DNA of 64,000 bases from Chrysoperla carnea (Eukaryota > Arthropoda > Insecta > Neuroptera > Chrysopidae), in the NCBI RefSeq assembly GCF_905475395.1, contig NC_058337.1, forward strand, positions 102,356,368-102,420,367, in the 5' to 3' direction. Made by a program: the position numbers and the translations under genes. How positions within the stretch are numbered: the first letter of the stretch is position 1; every line of letters starts with the position of its first letter. This document shows positions 11,065 through 22,693 of this stretch, piece after piece. The notes under the pieces are model-generated. The model had not been told where the DNA came from. It searched no databases and was given only the letters and a program-made list of their open reading frames with translations.

Positions 11065-13304
11065 TCATAATTCATCACGAAAAATCTTTTCATTCGGAAA
11101 TGCCCAGAATGATGATGGTAAATTCATAGTATCTCGTTCACGTTTCACAAACGCTGAAAATGACGATATACAATTTCCGATGAAATGATTTGATAATCCT
11201 AAAATTGCTAGCTCAACATGCGGATTACTTTCGGGTAATTTATGAACAGAAACATTCATACGCCGTAAATGTTTATTAAAATCCTCTATCATATGATTAT
11301 GATCGGATGCAACGAATACTGATTTCACCTCTTTCATTTTCTTCAATAATCGTTTCAATTGTCGTATGATTACGTCCCTCGATGTAAGGCACATTTCATG
11401 AGTAGCAACTCCCTTTTCATTTCGATATCCTAAACATTGTGGAGCAGAAAATAAATTCGGACTATGATTCACATGTTCACAAGCTCTCATCCAATCGATG
11501 CCATTTCTTAAATGTATTCCAACAAACGCCCCTTTTGGTAAATTTTCTTTCACAAATTTTTCAGCTTGTTCTAAAATATTTGAACTCCACTTTAAATATT
11601 TATGTAAATGACGATTTTCCAATTGAACCGGAAAACTACCAGGTGCTCCAGTAAAAGCAAGTACAGGCCATTTATCAATTGGATACTTTGCTATCCATTG
11701 TTTTGCCATGCTCCTATGATACGTATCGTAATGTAACGGCTCATAAAATTCTGAGCCAACAAAATCCACTTCAAATGTATCCCAAAATGGTCCAAATGGG
11801 CTGCCTTCTTTTGCATTACAATTTCCAGTACCACCACGTGGAATATAACAAAATGAAATACGTTTATTTGGTGGCCATATTGTAGGTGCCAATTTTTCCA
11901 TGAATTGTTCCATTGTCATTACTGGAATATATTCTTGAAGTGGTTCAACTTGGAAGTATGTGTCAAATGGAACTTGAATAGACTTTGATTCGCCATATCG
12001 ATATTCAACCCATGGAGGTAACACGAGTGTTCGACCAATACCTTTTGCGAAACCAAGAGCTCCTAAAAATTGATCAGCTTGATTCCCAAAGCGTCCTAAA
12101 ACATAGTAAAATACAATTCAACTTAATTTATTTCTTCGATATATTTCTATGAAAGTAGCGTTGAAGTGGTAGCCATTAGATTTGCAATAAAGCAGAGTCC
12201 AGCGCAAGGAAATCACTCGATCAGAGCAAGAAAAGTTACGATCGCAACTTTCTTATGAAAATTATATATTTCGGTAAAATTATTATTAAATTTATTATCG
12301 GCAAGTTAGCACATTTCAAAAACCTACCTAGGCTTGCTGATGGCTCTCTAAAAAATATCAAATAATTTCGATCAGGGAAGGATTTACAATTTTTGATAGT
12401 GGTTCTTAGTTTATAAAGAAATTGTTTGCACTTCAGATCGATAGAAAATTGACTTTATTCCATATTTACAATTTAGATGGAATTTTTTGGCGAATCTGCC
12501 CCGATTTTAAACTGTAAAGAGACTAAGAAATTTTAAATTTCATACTTTTATCTTTTAAGTACGATAGATTGAGGCAGATTTACATGAACAAAATTAGCCC
12601 CCCAAATAGGAGGAAACAGATGTATTTGCTTAGCGACAAATGTGATGGGAGAGAAGGGGTTATTTGCAAACCAGTTTTACACAACTTGTTGGTTTTCCCA
12701 AAATTTTAGAACATTTATCGGGAGGGGGCGATGATTTAGCAATTGTAACGTTATATTTATTAGGAAGTTAAAGAAAATTAAACCAGCCAGACAAAAGGGA
12801 AAAGAGGGGTCTAAGAAAACGAAATTTTTATCAATTTTATAATTTGAATAGAGTTTGTTTAAATTTTTTTACTTATACATGAATACCGTTCCATAAGCTA
12901 ATTTAATTAGAAAAAAAAGTGTAGATAATTGAAAAATCGTAGCATTGTTTTGTTTTTGTGAGATTGGTTTCTATGGTAACCATAAAGTCGTAACTTTCTT
13001 ACAATAATTTTCATGAAAAACAAATATACCAATTTAGATACATCAATTTATTTAATGACAATGACTATTTAAACAATTTATTTTTTTAATTATTTAAAAT
13101 TTTTAAAAATAATAGCCTGAACCCCTAATTTTTCCATGCGGGAAAATTTTCACCCGGTATTCATAAATTACATGCATAAAAATTGAATAAATCCTTACCC
13201 ATACATGGACAATATAAAACATATCCAACATTTTCAGAATAAATATTAAAAACTAAATTAAAACTACATATAACTAAAAAATTAAAAATTAAAAATGAGA
13301 TCAT
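11065..13304 (-). CDS. O-fut1 (POFUT1): GDP-fucose protein O-fucosyltransferase 1
   Basis: ER enzyme that adds O-fucose to folded EGF repeats, notably of Notch (family knowledge). Exon 1 is 13199-13304 and exon 2 is 11065-12095; the 1103-base intron has GT/AG borders and splits the Gly codon of GRFGNQAD. The product is 378 residues, close to the human enzyme (about 388). Residues 1-23 are a hydrophobic signal peptide, followed by [20 protein letters not shown], the N-terminal GDP-fucose fold signature. HLRNGIDW (230-237) supplies Arg232, the equivalent of the catalytic arginine in POFUT1. The C-terminus is RDEL, a KDEL-type ER retention signal. It is divergently arranged with mRpS25. I see no defects. 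Confidence 0.95.
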
Positions 13305-13461
13305 TTTAAATCTCATTAGGTTATGTTAACACCGTCACCATCAAACTGTACGTTCTGATAAACACACACAGTTTGTTCTTGAATATCATAAAAAATTTAA
13401 GGAAATTAATCAATAATAACCCTAAAAAAATATAAACAAAACATTTAATTATTGATTAAAT
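13305..13461. promoter_or_regulatory. divergent promoter of O-fut1 and mRpS25
   Basis: Only 157 bases separate the O-fut1 start codon (minus, 13304) from the mRpS25 start codon (plus, 13462). Both genes must start transcription inside it or inside each other's leader. I see no TATA box in either direction, as is common for housekeeping divergent pairs. Confidence 0.6.
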
Positions 13462-15089
13462 ATGCCGTTTATGAAAGGAAAAGCTCCTGTACGGAGAACA
13501 TTGCAATATTTAGAAGCTGGTAAATTAGTTTTGAAAGATCAAATCAAAATTTTTAGTATTAATTACAATACTCATGGAACACATCATGAAGGGGCTAGGT
13601 AACAACATTTATTAGATAATATATTATAGTAAATATTTGATAATTTCCATTATTTTATAGACAATTTGTTTTTTGGAATTTACCTCAGCTTCAATATAAA
13701 AATCCAAGTGTACAAGTAATAACATTTAAAAACTTAACTCCAAGTCCATTTATTCGAGCTTATTATGGTAAGATAAAATTGATTTAAGTCGTTAAATCTA
13801 ATTTGATTGCGAAAATATTATTCCATTACGTTTTAAAAAAAATTTTATTATTGGATAGGTAAATAAAATTTACTCCCATTGAATGTTAACCCCATTTTCC
13901 GAACGTTATTTTAGGGATAAATCTTTAATTTCACTACACCATTATAAATGAGTATACTTGATTATTTTCTTTTTGAGACCAACTTAAATGCAAAATCACA
14001 AATTATTGCGCCTCGTTAACGTTGTGCTATACCCCATGCTTGGGCTGTACCTTGCAAAAAATATCCACTCTTTCTAAGCAGCCATTTTGGCAATATTCAC
14101 TTAATATTACGGTTATGAGTGTATTCTTTTAAATTGTCATTATTTTAACGTTATCTACCATTTGATGAACTTATAATTTGGCCACCCTGTATAAAGCTCA
14201 TCAACTTTACGCGGCACAAGTGAGAATTTGAATGTCATACACCTTGGTGTATCACCTCTGCACCAGCAAATATGTACGGCATTGCTGGATACTAACTCTG
14301 CATAAGTATTTGAAGCGATTTACATAAATGCCGTACAGAAATAAATCACGTACAGCTTCGGAAATTGACGGGACATAAAAATTTTTTTTTAACTTCCAGT
14401 ACCGAAGCTACCAACTCACCCCTTGGTGAGACACCAAGGGGTGAAACATTCGATTCTCACCCATACCGCGCAAAACTGACCCCATGGTGCTTATACTTAC
14501 TTTTACATGTAGGAGCATCTTTTTTAACATGATTCCTGGTATTACCATTACCTAGAACTGTTAAAAATAATTCTTTTAACGTGAGCTACCAAAAAAGTCT
14601 ACCCAGGATGGTGGTGACATAGAACTTATAGGCGTAACTCAATCCAATTAAAGCTAGATAAGCTTAGTTCAAAATAAATTTAAAAAATTCAATTCTTATA
14701 AATTATTAAATTATCTATTTTTTTATTAATAAATTAATAACACTCTGTTTTTTATATAATTTAGAAAGTGGTGAACAAATGCTGATTGATATTGATAGTA
14801 AATCGCGAGATGAAGTTTTAGCACATTTACTACGAGTTATTGGCAAATCAGAGTATGTGATTGTGTTTTTTAAATTTTAGTTTAAATAAATAAACAAATT
14901 AAATTTTAATTTTTTAGGGATGTATTAGCAAAAGAAGCTCAACAGAAAGAGAAAAAAGACAATCCAGCAAACTTTGGAATTGGATGCGATCGTTTTTGTA
15001 TGTGTGAAATTCCTGGACAAGTACCATGCCCTGCTGTTATTCCTTTACCAATGCATATGAGAGGAAAACATAAAAATCCAGCTAATTAA
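13462..15089 (+). CDS. mRpS25: mitochondrial small ribosomal subunit protein mS25
   Basis: Structural protein of the mitochondrial small ribosomal subunit. Exons are 13462-13598, 13661-13767, 14765-14852 and 14918-15089. All introns have GT/AG borders and the four pieces join in frame to give 167 residues, the usual length for the insect protein as I recall it. The start is the ATG of [21 protein letters not shown]. The conserved core includes [20 protein letters not shown] and [16 protein letters not shown]. The C-terminal part has a Cys cluster ([20 protein letters not shown]) typical of mS25, ending in [15 protein letters not shown]. Intron 3 (13768-14764) is long and carries a repeat shared with 53.1 kb and two perfect hairpins. 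AATAAA overlaps the stop codon (15088-15093). Confidence 0.95.
14027..14195 (+). repeat. dispersed repeat shared with 53.1 kb (in mRpS25 intron 3)
   Basis: It shares with 53083-53252, in order, a CCATGCTTGGG(C/T) start, an AATATTCACTT block, ATTATTTTAACGTTATCTACCA and the end CCACCCTGTATA. The ACCCTGTATA end is typical of TA-flanked MITE termini. The matching left end was not found. Confidence 0.6.
14237..14252. other. perfect 7-bp-stem palindrome
   Basis: ATACACC-TT-GGTGTAT in mRpS25 intron 3. It shares the CACC/TTGGTG core with the larger hairpin at 14417-14443. Confidence 0.6.
14417..14443. other. perfect 12-bp hairpin in mRpS25 intron 3
   Basis: CACCCCTTGGTG, a three-base loop, then CACCAAGGGGTG: a perfect GC-rich stem in an AT-rich intron. 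Function unknown. Confidence 0.7.
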
Positions 15090-15093
15090 TAAA

Positions 15094-16880
15094 AATAACT
15101 TGTTTAATTTAGAATTATAATTTATGTTTATAAATCAATAGATTCCTGTTATTTAATAAGAAAATATGTATTTTATTTTTATTCTTATCTATCCGATTTA
15201 ATGAAATATTAATCATTCTTCAATGAAATATTCCTCAACGGAAGTTTCTTTAATCTCTTTCTAATAAAATAATTATAAATCGCCGTCTTCAAAGGCTTAT
15301 AAATTTTTCTAAACCCAAAAAAGAACCTTGATATATATATAGTAAACTCGTGTATTATCAGTTATGCAAAGCCAATGCAAGTACCCAGGTCGAATTTTAT
15401 TGGGTTGATTTTTGAATATACATCAGTTTGATAGGTATATTACGATATATCGATTTGAATTTAATATATACTCATTTACTCAACAATGAAAGCTTAAAGA
15501 TATTCTAGTAAAGTTGCAACTTTTTAAGTTATTTAGAAATTTCAAAAATTTAAGAAATATTAATATTATATCGTATAAAGTTCTCGAATATTGGAAAGAA
15601 CTAGTTGTAATGTCCGTAGATGTTCCATTCCTAAATCCTTTCTAGTACATTCTAGCATTCCACCCACCAACAGATATTTTGAGCCATTGCTTTATTCTCA
15701 AAATATTTAAATGTAAGAATATAAAACTATAACAAGATTTTCACCACCCATGGACAGATACTGATACCAACTTTTTACTTTTATTATTATCATTGGGTGA
15801 TCAAAGACTATCATCCATTAAAACCATAAGCCGATGCAGTGAATAGTCGTGGAGCAAATATGGCAAGTAAACATGACTTATGTATTTATATCACTGATCT
15901 GTATTTTTAACACTTTTACATATTGTTTGATAATAAATTATAGAAATTTCTCAAATTTCTTAGGATAATTTTTAATATGTCTACTCTATCGCGATTTTCG
16001 TTAGTATAGACATAAAGATATATTGTAATTGTAAATCGATTTCTATTTACTCTGACCAAAAATAAAAACATTGGTATTGTTATATATTTTTCTGTCCAAA
16101 TATTCTACGTGTAATCTGTGGTTATAATATAATTCATTTCTACTAGAAGTTGGAAGAGAACTTGGAAAAGCAGGTGTTACCTCTCCAATTTGTAACGATA
16201 TATACCTACTAAATAAAAAATGGATTTGGATTATTTTATTTGATGCCTATAGCCTATCCACGGGACAAAGGTTTATAATGATTAATCTAGTTCAGTACTT
16301 ATAAATAGTAGTTTTAAAAAATTATTAAGAATGCAGATTTTTGAAAAATATAAGTGACTAATTTACATGAATTCGACATTCAATTTGTTTTATATATTTC
16401 GAATATTTTGGGAATTTAGAAACCAGATTTCTTTGTTTTTGTAGAATTGCTGAAAATATTTCAATCAAATATGTAAATTTTGTAGCTACATGGGACAAAA
16501 CTACTTCAATTTCAGCTTTATTTCCTTTTGGGACAAAAATCTTTTCTTTCTTTTTTGTCTATAAATAGAAAGGTTGACAAGTAATTTTTGACATTTTTTA
16601 ATATGTTCACAGAAAATAGAATTTAGTAAACTTGGATTGAATACTCAAAAGTAATTGTGATTCTTATGTTTCATTTCTAAGTTTTCATAATTAGATATCT
16701 CATAAATTAATTTTGAGAGCGATTTTAAAGGTTTTAAATATTTTTTAACTTCTAAATGATTATTTTATAAAATCATTTTAAAAAACCCGCTTGATAAATA
16801 CCGATAAATTATAAATATTTGTTTAGCAGGTGGTGCTATCAATCGTAGACCTTGGAATTAAATCGAATCATTTTACTATT
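15094..16880. other. intergenic region, no gene seen
   Basis: AT-rich sequence between mRpS25 and the IER-like gene. I see no coding frame, no repeat copied elsewhere in the window and no RNA gene. A short TATATATATA tract lies near 15331. Confidence 0.5.
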
Positions 16881-16912
16881 TAGTGATTGGATGAGAATAA
16901 AATATTAGGTCG

Positions 16913-16930
16913 TGACGTCACACTATAAAG
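16913..16930 (+). promoter_or_regulatory. CRE plus TATA box of the IER-like gene
   Basis: A perfect palindromic cAMP-response element TGACGTCA (16913-16920) is followed three bases later by TATAAAG (16924-16930). About 175 bases downstream is the start codon (17105). A second CRE-like TGACGTG lies at 16995-17001, and an inverted CCAAT (ATTGG) near 16886. CRE plus TATA is the expected layout for an immediate-early gene. Confidence 0.65.
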
Positions 16931-17104
16931 ATTATAATAAAGAGCAGTAAAGTGCGTCTTTCATTTTAATATAAGTTTGGTGATTGTACGCTGGTGACGT
17001 GTTCTATTAGTGTTACTAATATTAATAATATACATTAAATTTATAAAACAGTGTAATTAATCAAAATTAGTGTAAAAGTGTTTGTTTTATTAATATAAAA
17101 AAAA

Positions 17105-18079
17105 ATGTCTGCTGAAGCACATAAATTAATTGGAATATCCTTGTCAAAAATTGCACAATCCAGGGCAAGCCGTGGTGGTGTTAGCCTTCATAAAAATTTA
17201 CTTGTTGCAACAGTTTTACACAAAGCACGATATATTTTTATGGAAGAAGCATATCAATTTGTTCATGGCGGTGGCAATAAAATTAATTCAAATATACAAG
17301 AATCACCATTTTATAAATGGAATTTAAATAATGTTGATAATCAGAACGATGATGAAAATAATAGTGAATTAAATAAATTAAGTGATGACATTACAACAAC
17401 AGTGAGTGATGATAGCGTTGAGAAAACTAGTGATGATTATGAATTACCAGTTATTGATAATCATTCAATTGATAGTACTACAGATAATAGTGAAAAATTA
17501 TTAAATGACATTACAAGCGAACAATGGCGCGATAATACACAAATTGCGACATCTGTTGAAAGTACGTCTTCGACAGGTGAATACAAAAATCCACCTTCAT
17601 ATCAGGCACATATTGAATTAACTTATTTAAATTTAGATAAAAATGATGCCACTGAAAAGCCAGAAACGAATAATAATAACTTAAAACGAAGACATAGCGA
17701 ATGGGAGGTAGAAGAAGCTGTTTTATCAATTTTACCAAAGAGATCGAAATCTTACATCGAAGAAAGTTCGCCCCCCTCCTCTTCTTCTTCATCAACATCC
17801 GAAACAGATTTTACATTTTTAGACGAATCTGATTTTTTATCTGAACCCTCAACCAGTCGACTATCACCAACAGACGATAAACTAATCGTTTCGCCACCGT
17901 CAATGGAAATCGATAGACTTAGTTCGTTAGTTTCAATTTTTAGTTTTGCTAATTTTCCAGAAATGAGTGGTATGTGTGAGGATGACTCAAAATTATCGTT
18001 AGATCAGTGTTCGACACAAGCAAAGGATAATAGTGACGTTTTACAACCGATGCCTTCATTTTTAGCAATGACGGTTTAA
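17105..18079 (+). CDS. IER5-like: immediate early response IER2/IER5-like nuclear protein
   Basis: 324 residues, single exon, as in vertebrate IER2 and IER5. Residues 4-53 (EAHKLIGISLSKIAQSRASR, GGVSLHKNLLVATVLHKARY...) match the conserved N-terminal IER domain. In vertebrates this domain reads roughly EAHRI-SISLGKI--SR--RGGI-LHKNLLV--VLR-AR. The middle is Asn/Asp/Ser/Thr-rich and probably disordered. Basic stretches at 194-196 (KRR) and 211-216 (PKRSKS) could be a nuclear localisation signal, followed by a Ser run (225-231). Vertebrate members are growth- and stress-induced regulators that act with PP2A and HSF1; that role here is inference. The start is the first ATG after an A-rich leader. 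AATAAA at 18234-18239 and 18243-18248. Confidence 0.85.
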   Translation: MSAEAHKLIGISLSKIAQSRASRGGVSLHKNLLVATVLHKARYIFMEEAYQFVHGGGNKINSNIQESPFYKWNLNNVDNQNDDENNSELNKLSDDITTTVSDDSVEKTSDDYELPVIDNHSIDSTTDNSEKLLNDITSEQWRDNTQIATSVESTSSTGEYKNPPSYQAHIELTYLNLDKNDATEKPETNNNNLKRRHSEWEVEEAVLSILPKRSKSYIEESSPPSSSSSSTSETDFTFLDESDFLSEPSTSRLSPTDDKLIVSPPSMEIDRLSSLVSIFSFANFPEMSGMCEDDSKLSLDQCSTQAKDNSDVLQPMPSFLAMTV

Positions 18080-18248
18080 ATTTAATTTTCATTTAGGTAA
18101 AAAAAATTACTTTTTTTTTGTATAAATTTTGAAATTGCCGCTTTTGTCTTGGAACGGCAACACTCACACACAATCAGTACCTGATTTTAATTTGTGTTGA
18201 AACAATTGTGCCTTTTCAACCAGTTAATTAAAAAATAAATAAAATAAA

Positions 18249-19130
18249 ACATACTGAAAAAAGTTTAGTTATTTTTTTTTTTGAAAAAAAATAATTATTC
18301 TTGAAGCATTTTTCAGATGAACTGAAATTTGCTTAAAAATAAAAAATGAAAAATGTGTTATTTTTGTGAGTGATGCGAGCGGATCAAAAAAAATGCTTAA
18401 AATTCAAGTGTTTTTTAATTAGTTGATAATTTATTTGAAAAAACTACAGAGAGCGCCGTCATTTTAAAATAATTTATTTCTAAGGCCAAAGTTTTCTTTC
18501 ACTTGTTTACCTTGAACACTTCCCCAAAACAGATTTTTTTTTGTTCAATTTTAAGATCTCAATTTGTTTTTTTTGTTTTTTTTATAATTTTGTGATAAAA
18601 GTTCTTAAATTCCATTGTTATATGACAAAAAACGGTGCAGCAGAATACTAATACAGGGGCGTCATTAAACTTTTACGTGACGATTTTATTTCATGACCCT
18701 TTGTGTAAGTTGCGAAATTATTTTTTGCAGACCAATAGCCAGAATTTCAATTGAGTGCTTTATTTTAAAGTGAAATGAAAGACACGTAATGTTTTTTAAT
18801 GCCATTTTTGTTAAAAAATATGTATATATACAATTCTTTACAAAAAAAAAAAGATCAACTTCAGTTTTATCTGCCTTTGTAATGCGCTCAATGATGTCAT
18901 CACCTTGTATCATGTATATGTTTTATCTTTGTTTGTTAAATGAAAGCGACATATATATATTTAAGCATGTAACAGACAAAGATATAAAAATATGTATATG
19001 ATTGATTCAGCATTATTATTATAAGCCGAATGACGATGTGTAATTCTCGGGTGAAATCATTGACTTCGGCTTTTGTGAACGTATTTTTTTTTTGAGTGTG
19101 TTGTGTGAGAGATAGACTTTTTATTTTATA
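18249..19130. other. gene-free AT-rich stretch
   Basis: Only A/T runs and short chance frames are visible between the IER-like poly(A) signals and the MITE at 19131. Confidence 0.45.
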
Positions 19131-19443
19131 CAGAATGTTTGATTTACATCTAGGCATATAAATATCACGAGTATGACCGAATACATGCGTTAAGCAATGC
19201 ATCTAAGTCAGAGGTATTATATACATGTGTTGAATCTTCGATATGCGTTGAAATAGTTGTAAGACGCTTGGAGAGTGGGAGATTCTTAGTTGAATAGATG
19301 AACTACAACAAATAAGCCACGATACAAGTCACTCTTACAATTTCATATAACACCTATAATATCTCTTATTTAGATGCATTGCTTAATGCATGTACTGTCA
19401 TACTCGTAATATTAATATGCCTAGATGTAAATTGAACATTCTG
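19131..19443. mobile_element. TA-flanked MITE with ~75-bp inverted ends
   Basis: Both ends begin CAGAATGTT and continue TTTACATCTAGGCATAT, then ACGAGTATGAC and TTAAGCAATGCATCTAA, in inverted orientation. TA dinucleotides flank the element (19129-19130 and 19444-19445), as for Tc1/mariner superfamily insertions. 313 bases, no coding capacity. Confidence 0.8.
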
Positions 19444-19445
19444 TA

Positions 19446-21049
19446 TAATTGATATGTTTATTTTAATCGTAATTCTCTATTTCATATAAATTGAACATTA
19501 TTATTATTTTTTAAATATTTTTGTTACGTAATACAATTGTGCTCTTTTTTTACATTAGCCTCTTCGATTCGATTCAATTAATTTAACCGAATGAAAAACC
19601 GTTGGAATAATAAACAGGTTGAAACTTGAAAAACACCTGTGTTGATGCAACCCCATATTATTTATTATATCAAATGCTGTTTACAAGTTATTGTTATTAC
19701 TTAATTATTTACAAAAAAATAAAATTCGTTAATATATAAAGCTTTCATCACATGATACAATTTTTATTTTGTAAATACATAGTAGTATTTTTTAGATTTT
19801 GAAATGGTAAATCGATAATCGGTTCCTTTTTTATAAGATTTTTTCTGTATCCTTAATTTTTTTCAACCTCTTCGAAGAGTTAACGTTAGGGAAACATAAA
19901 AGTTTCAATTTTTACTTAATAATAGTGAAGTTTTCTAAGATATTGATAGAGAAAACGGTCTTTTCTTAACTATAGAGCTATTGAGAACCACTGGCCAGAT
20001 TATTTATTATAGACTATATAAGTTTTGTATTTTAAATAAATTACTCCAAGGGGAACTAAACATATGGCTTAATTTATAGAAATTCTTACGTTAAAATTAT
20101 TTAGTAATTTTTTTGAATTCACTTAAAATTGATACTGCAATATTTTAAGATAAGATAATAATGGTAAGATAACAAACTTAAAATTACTGAATTGATTTTG
20201 TTGAAATTTTAATATATCTTTTTGAAATCACTTTTTAAAAAACTTTGTAGAATTCAAATGAAAAAACAATTACAAATATATTAAATCTTGTTCTTTTATC
20301 TCTTATCAGTTAAGATATACATTTGTAATCATTCTACTAAATAGCCAGACATTTTTTGTAGTCTAGTGTGCGATTATCAATGTTTTGTCATAGGATGGCT
20401 TGTCCGGGGAATTTTAATGGAAATTTATACAGTTAGATTAATTTACGATTAATCCATAAAATGGAATTCCTTTATTCGATACGAATTTCTATTAATTTAC
20501 TGTTACACGTAATTATAATGAACATATTTCGAAAAAATCTATATTAGCCGAAACATGTCATATTTTTATCTTAAAAGTTTTTTATCGCCATCAGTACAAA
20601 TATTCCCGCTAACTTGGAATTAATGAATTAAGTATAGCAGCATTTCTTGGAGTAAAATTAAAAAAGTAGTATCACAGTGTAACTTATATTGTTGTAACTA
20701 AGTTGGTATAGTTTTTAATTGCGTTGCAATCTTAAGAATATGACGTAATTAAAATTTTTCGAGGTTTTCTTTAAAACCAATTAGACCCTGGCTATTTCGA
20801 AATTCCAACTGTCAATATTCTCGTATAAAAAAAGGCCGCTATACTGTAAATAAGTATTCTTGTCAGTGATTCTAAAATTATACGCCAAAAAAACCTTAAG
20901 CTACCCGCACGTTTTGTGTTAAAGTCTTCACTTCCCTTGCCCCACTTAACTGCCTTCCATAACACTTGAAAGATTTTTCATCATATACAAACTATTTAAT
21001 CTATGCTTTTAAAATAGAAATTTTCCAGCGAAACGGGTGGGTAACTGCC
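19446..21049. other. gene-free AT-rich stretch
   Basis: I see no gene, RNA gene or copied repeat. Confidence 0.45.
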
Positions 21050-21181
21050 TGTCATTCAGTATTCTGATGTATAAGCTATTTTATTGTAAAGTTTCATTCA
21101 AATCCAGTCAATAGGTTTTGCGTGAAAGCGTAATAAACTAAACAAACATTCAAACTGACTTTCGATTTTATAATATATTAG
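21050..21181 (+). repeat. truncated copy of the 'GCGTGAAAGCGTAA' repeat family
   Basis: It matches the 3' half of the copies at 35.5, 42.7, 48.9 and 57.9 kb: GTTTCATTCAAATCCA, GCGTGAAAGCGTAA, AAACAAACATTCAAAC, ACTTTCG and a TTTATAATAT tail. Only the 3' part is present, as expected for a 5'-truncated retroposon, though the class is unproven. Confidence 0.6.
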
Positions 21182-22220
21182 GGATCTTATAATTTTATGA
21201 TGACCCATTTCAAAAATACTAATAATAATACTGCCTAAAAAATTGTTATCAAAACTCTCTCAGGTAGGTAGTTTATCTTCCTTACAATAAAGTGTTCTAT
21301 AAATTTATAAAACATGTCTGTACAAGAGAAGATATCTGTTCTGTTACCTTGAAAGTAGCATTCAGACACGGATTTTATGAATCATACCCAAACTACGTAT
21401 GTTTGTAAACTTATTTGAATAATTTATAATTTTTTATTTTTGACCAAACAATAGGTATATGAACGACATTTTATTTTATGTTTGAACGCTACATAGACAG
21501 ATAAAACTAAATATGGTTGACACAAAGTTGATATTAAAAAATAAAATGAAATAATTGTAATTATATTTTTATATATAAAAAATTTATTGTAATTTAATAA
21601 AAAATAAATTAATTATGGTATAGTGTATTTTTGAATTTGTATATAAATTGTCTCTTAATTAATAATAATTGTTAATTAATTATTCCATATAAAGTATTGT
21701 TTTTCTTTTTATTGTTTTTGGAAACAAAAAAATTTTTTTTTATATAAAAAAATACACAAAATTATTGTAGATTTTACAGAAAAAAAAGAAAATGCAAATT
21801 TTACAATCAAAATGAAAAGAAAAAGTGATGAAATATTTCTTAAATTGATTACAAATGGAAGCGGATTTTTTTAAAGTTATAATTTTTGATCACCATGATT
21901 TTGGCTTAAAGCTAGTTTGATACCAATAAGTTCGGGCATAATAAGCACCGTGACTGACTGGAATAAAGCATAGAGAGTGAGTGATACGAAAACTGTTGGG
22001 ATAATGGCGTGGAAATTTGTTAGAATTCTTATAAACTAACATTCGTTGTGTTATTACCATTATACCCTCCGACTGCTTGATAAAAAGGTCGAAAATTTGA
22101 CTTCAAATTACGCTTTATTTTAGTCAATCACGCCTCCATAGGCCCAAACTCATATTTAAACATAAATGAATTTATTTTTTAAAATTATAACTTAAATAAA
22201 ACCCCTTTTGAATATATTGT
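21182..22220. other. gene-free AT-rich stretch
   Basis: Nothing supported beyond A/T runs around 21540-21800. Confidence 0.45.
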
Positions 22221-22221
22221 T

Positions 22222-22392
22222 TCATACTTGACGATAGTTTTTAGCATCAAATTCGGTCCCAAAATCGTCTTCAGGTTTGTTTGGTGCATATAATAAAAAG
22301 TCTTCAACAAGTACAAAGTATGAACATTGATTCCACGATTGCTTCATTGCAGCGTCGTAAAGCAAACAAAGTAAGTTGGTGTGCGAAGACAT
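22222..22392 (-). CDS. candidate 56-residue ORF, unrecognised
   Basis: A short frame not accompanied by any known family. It starts MSSHTNLLCLLYDAAMKQSW and ends FDAKNYRQV, with a balanced, protein-like composition that is unusual for this AT-rich DNA. In the direction of reading, a perfect CRE (TGACGTCA, 22471-22478) lies 79 bases upstream of the ATG. The frame stays open for eleven codons upstream of the ATG. It could be a small gene, a terminal exon or a transposon fragment. No splice evidence was resolved. Confidence 0.25.
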   Translation of the reverse strand: MSSHTNLLCLLYDAAMKQSWNQCSYFVLVEDFLLYAPNKPEDDFGTEFDAKNYRQV

Positions 22393-22516
22393 GCTGGACT
22401 CAGCGAGCTTACTGTTTCTTAATCAGCTGATCTCTATTGTGTAATACAATATGGCGATCCATTGCCCCAGTGACGTCATTGCATAAAAAATTTAGTGTGA
22501 ACTGGAATCGATTATG

Positions 22517-22693
22517 TAACTTAAATGGTCGTGGTTAGAAAATACTCCGCTGCGTCCAAACTTTTTTAAAAGCCACGCCTCTCTGTAAATTTAGCACAGA
22601 AAAAGTACGCCCGTTAGTGGGTGCTAAATTTACAAAGAAATCGTCGTTGAAATAAGAGCGAAGATTTTTCTAACCACGATCAACCATTTAATT
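22517..22693. repeat. foldback element
   Basis: Outer arms TTAAATGGTCGTGGTTAGAAAA (22520-22541) and the inverted equivalent near 22660-22692 bracket an inner inverted pair GTAAATTTAGCAC / GTGCTAAATTTAC (22585-22635). No coding capacity. Confidence 0.6.
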
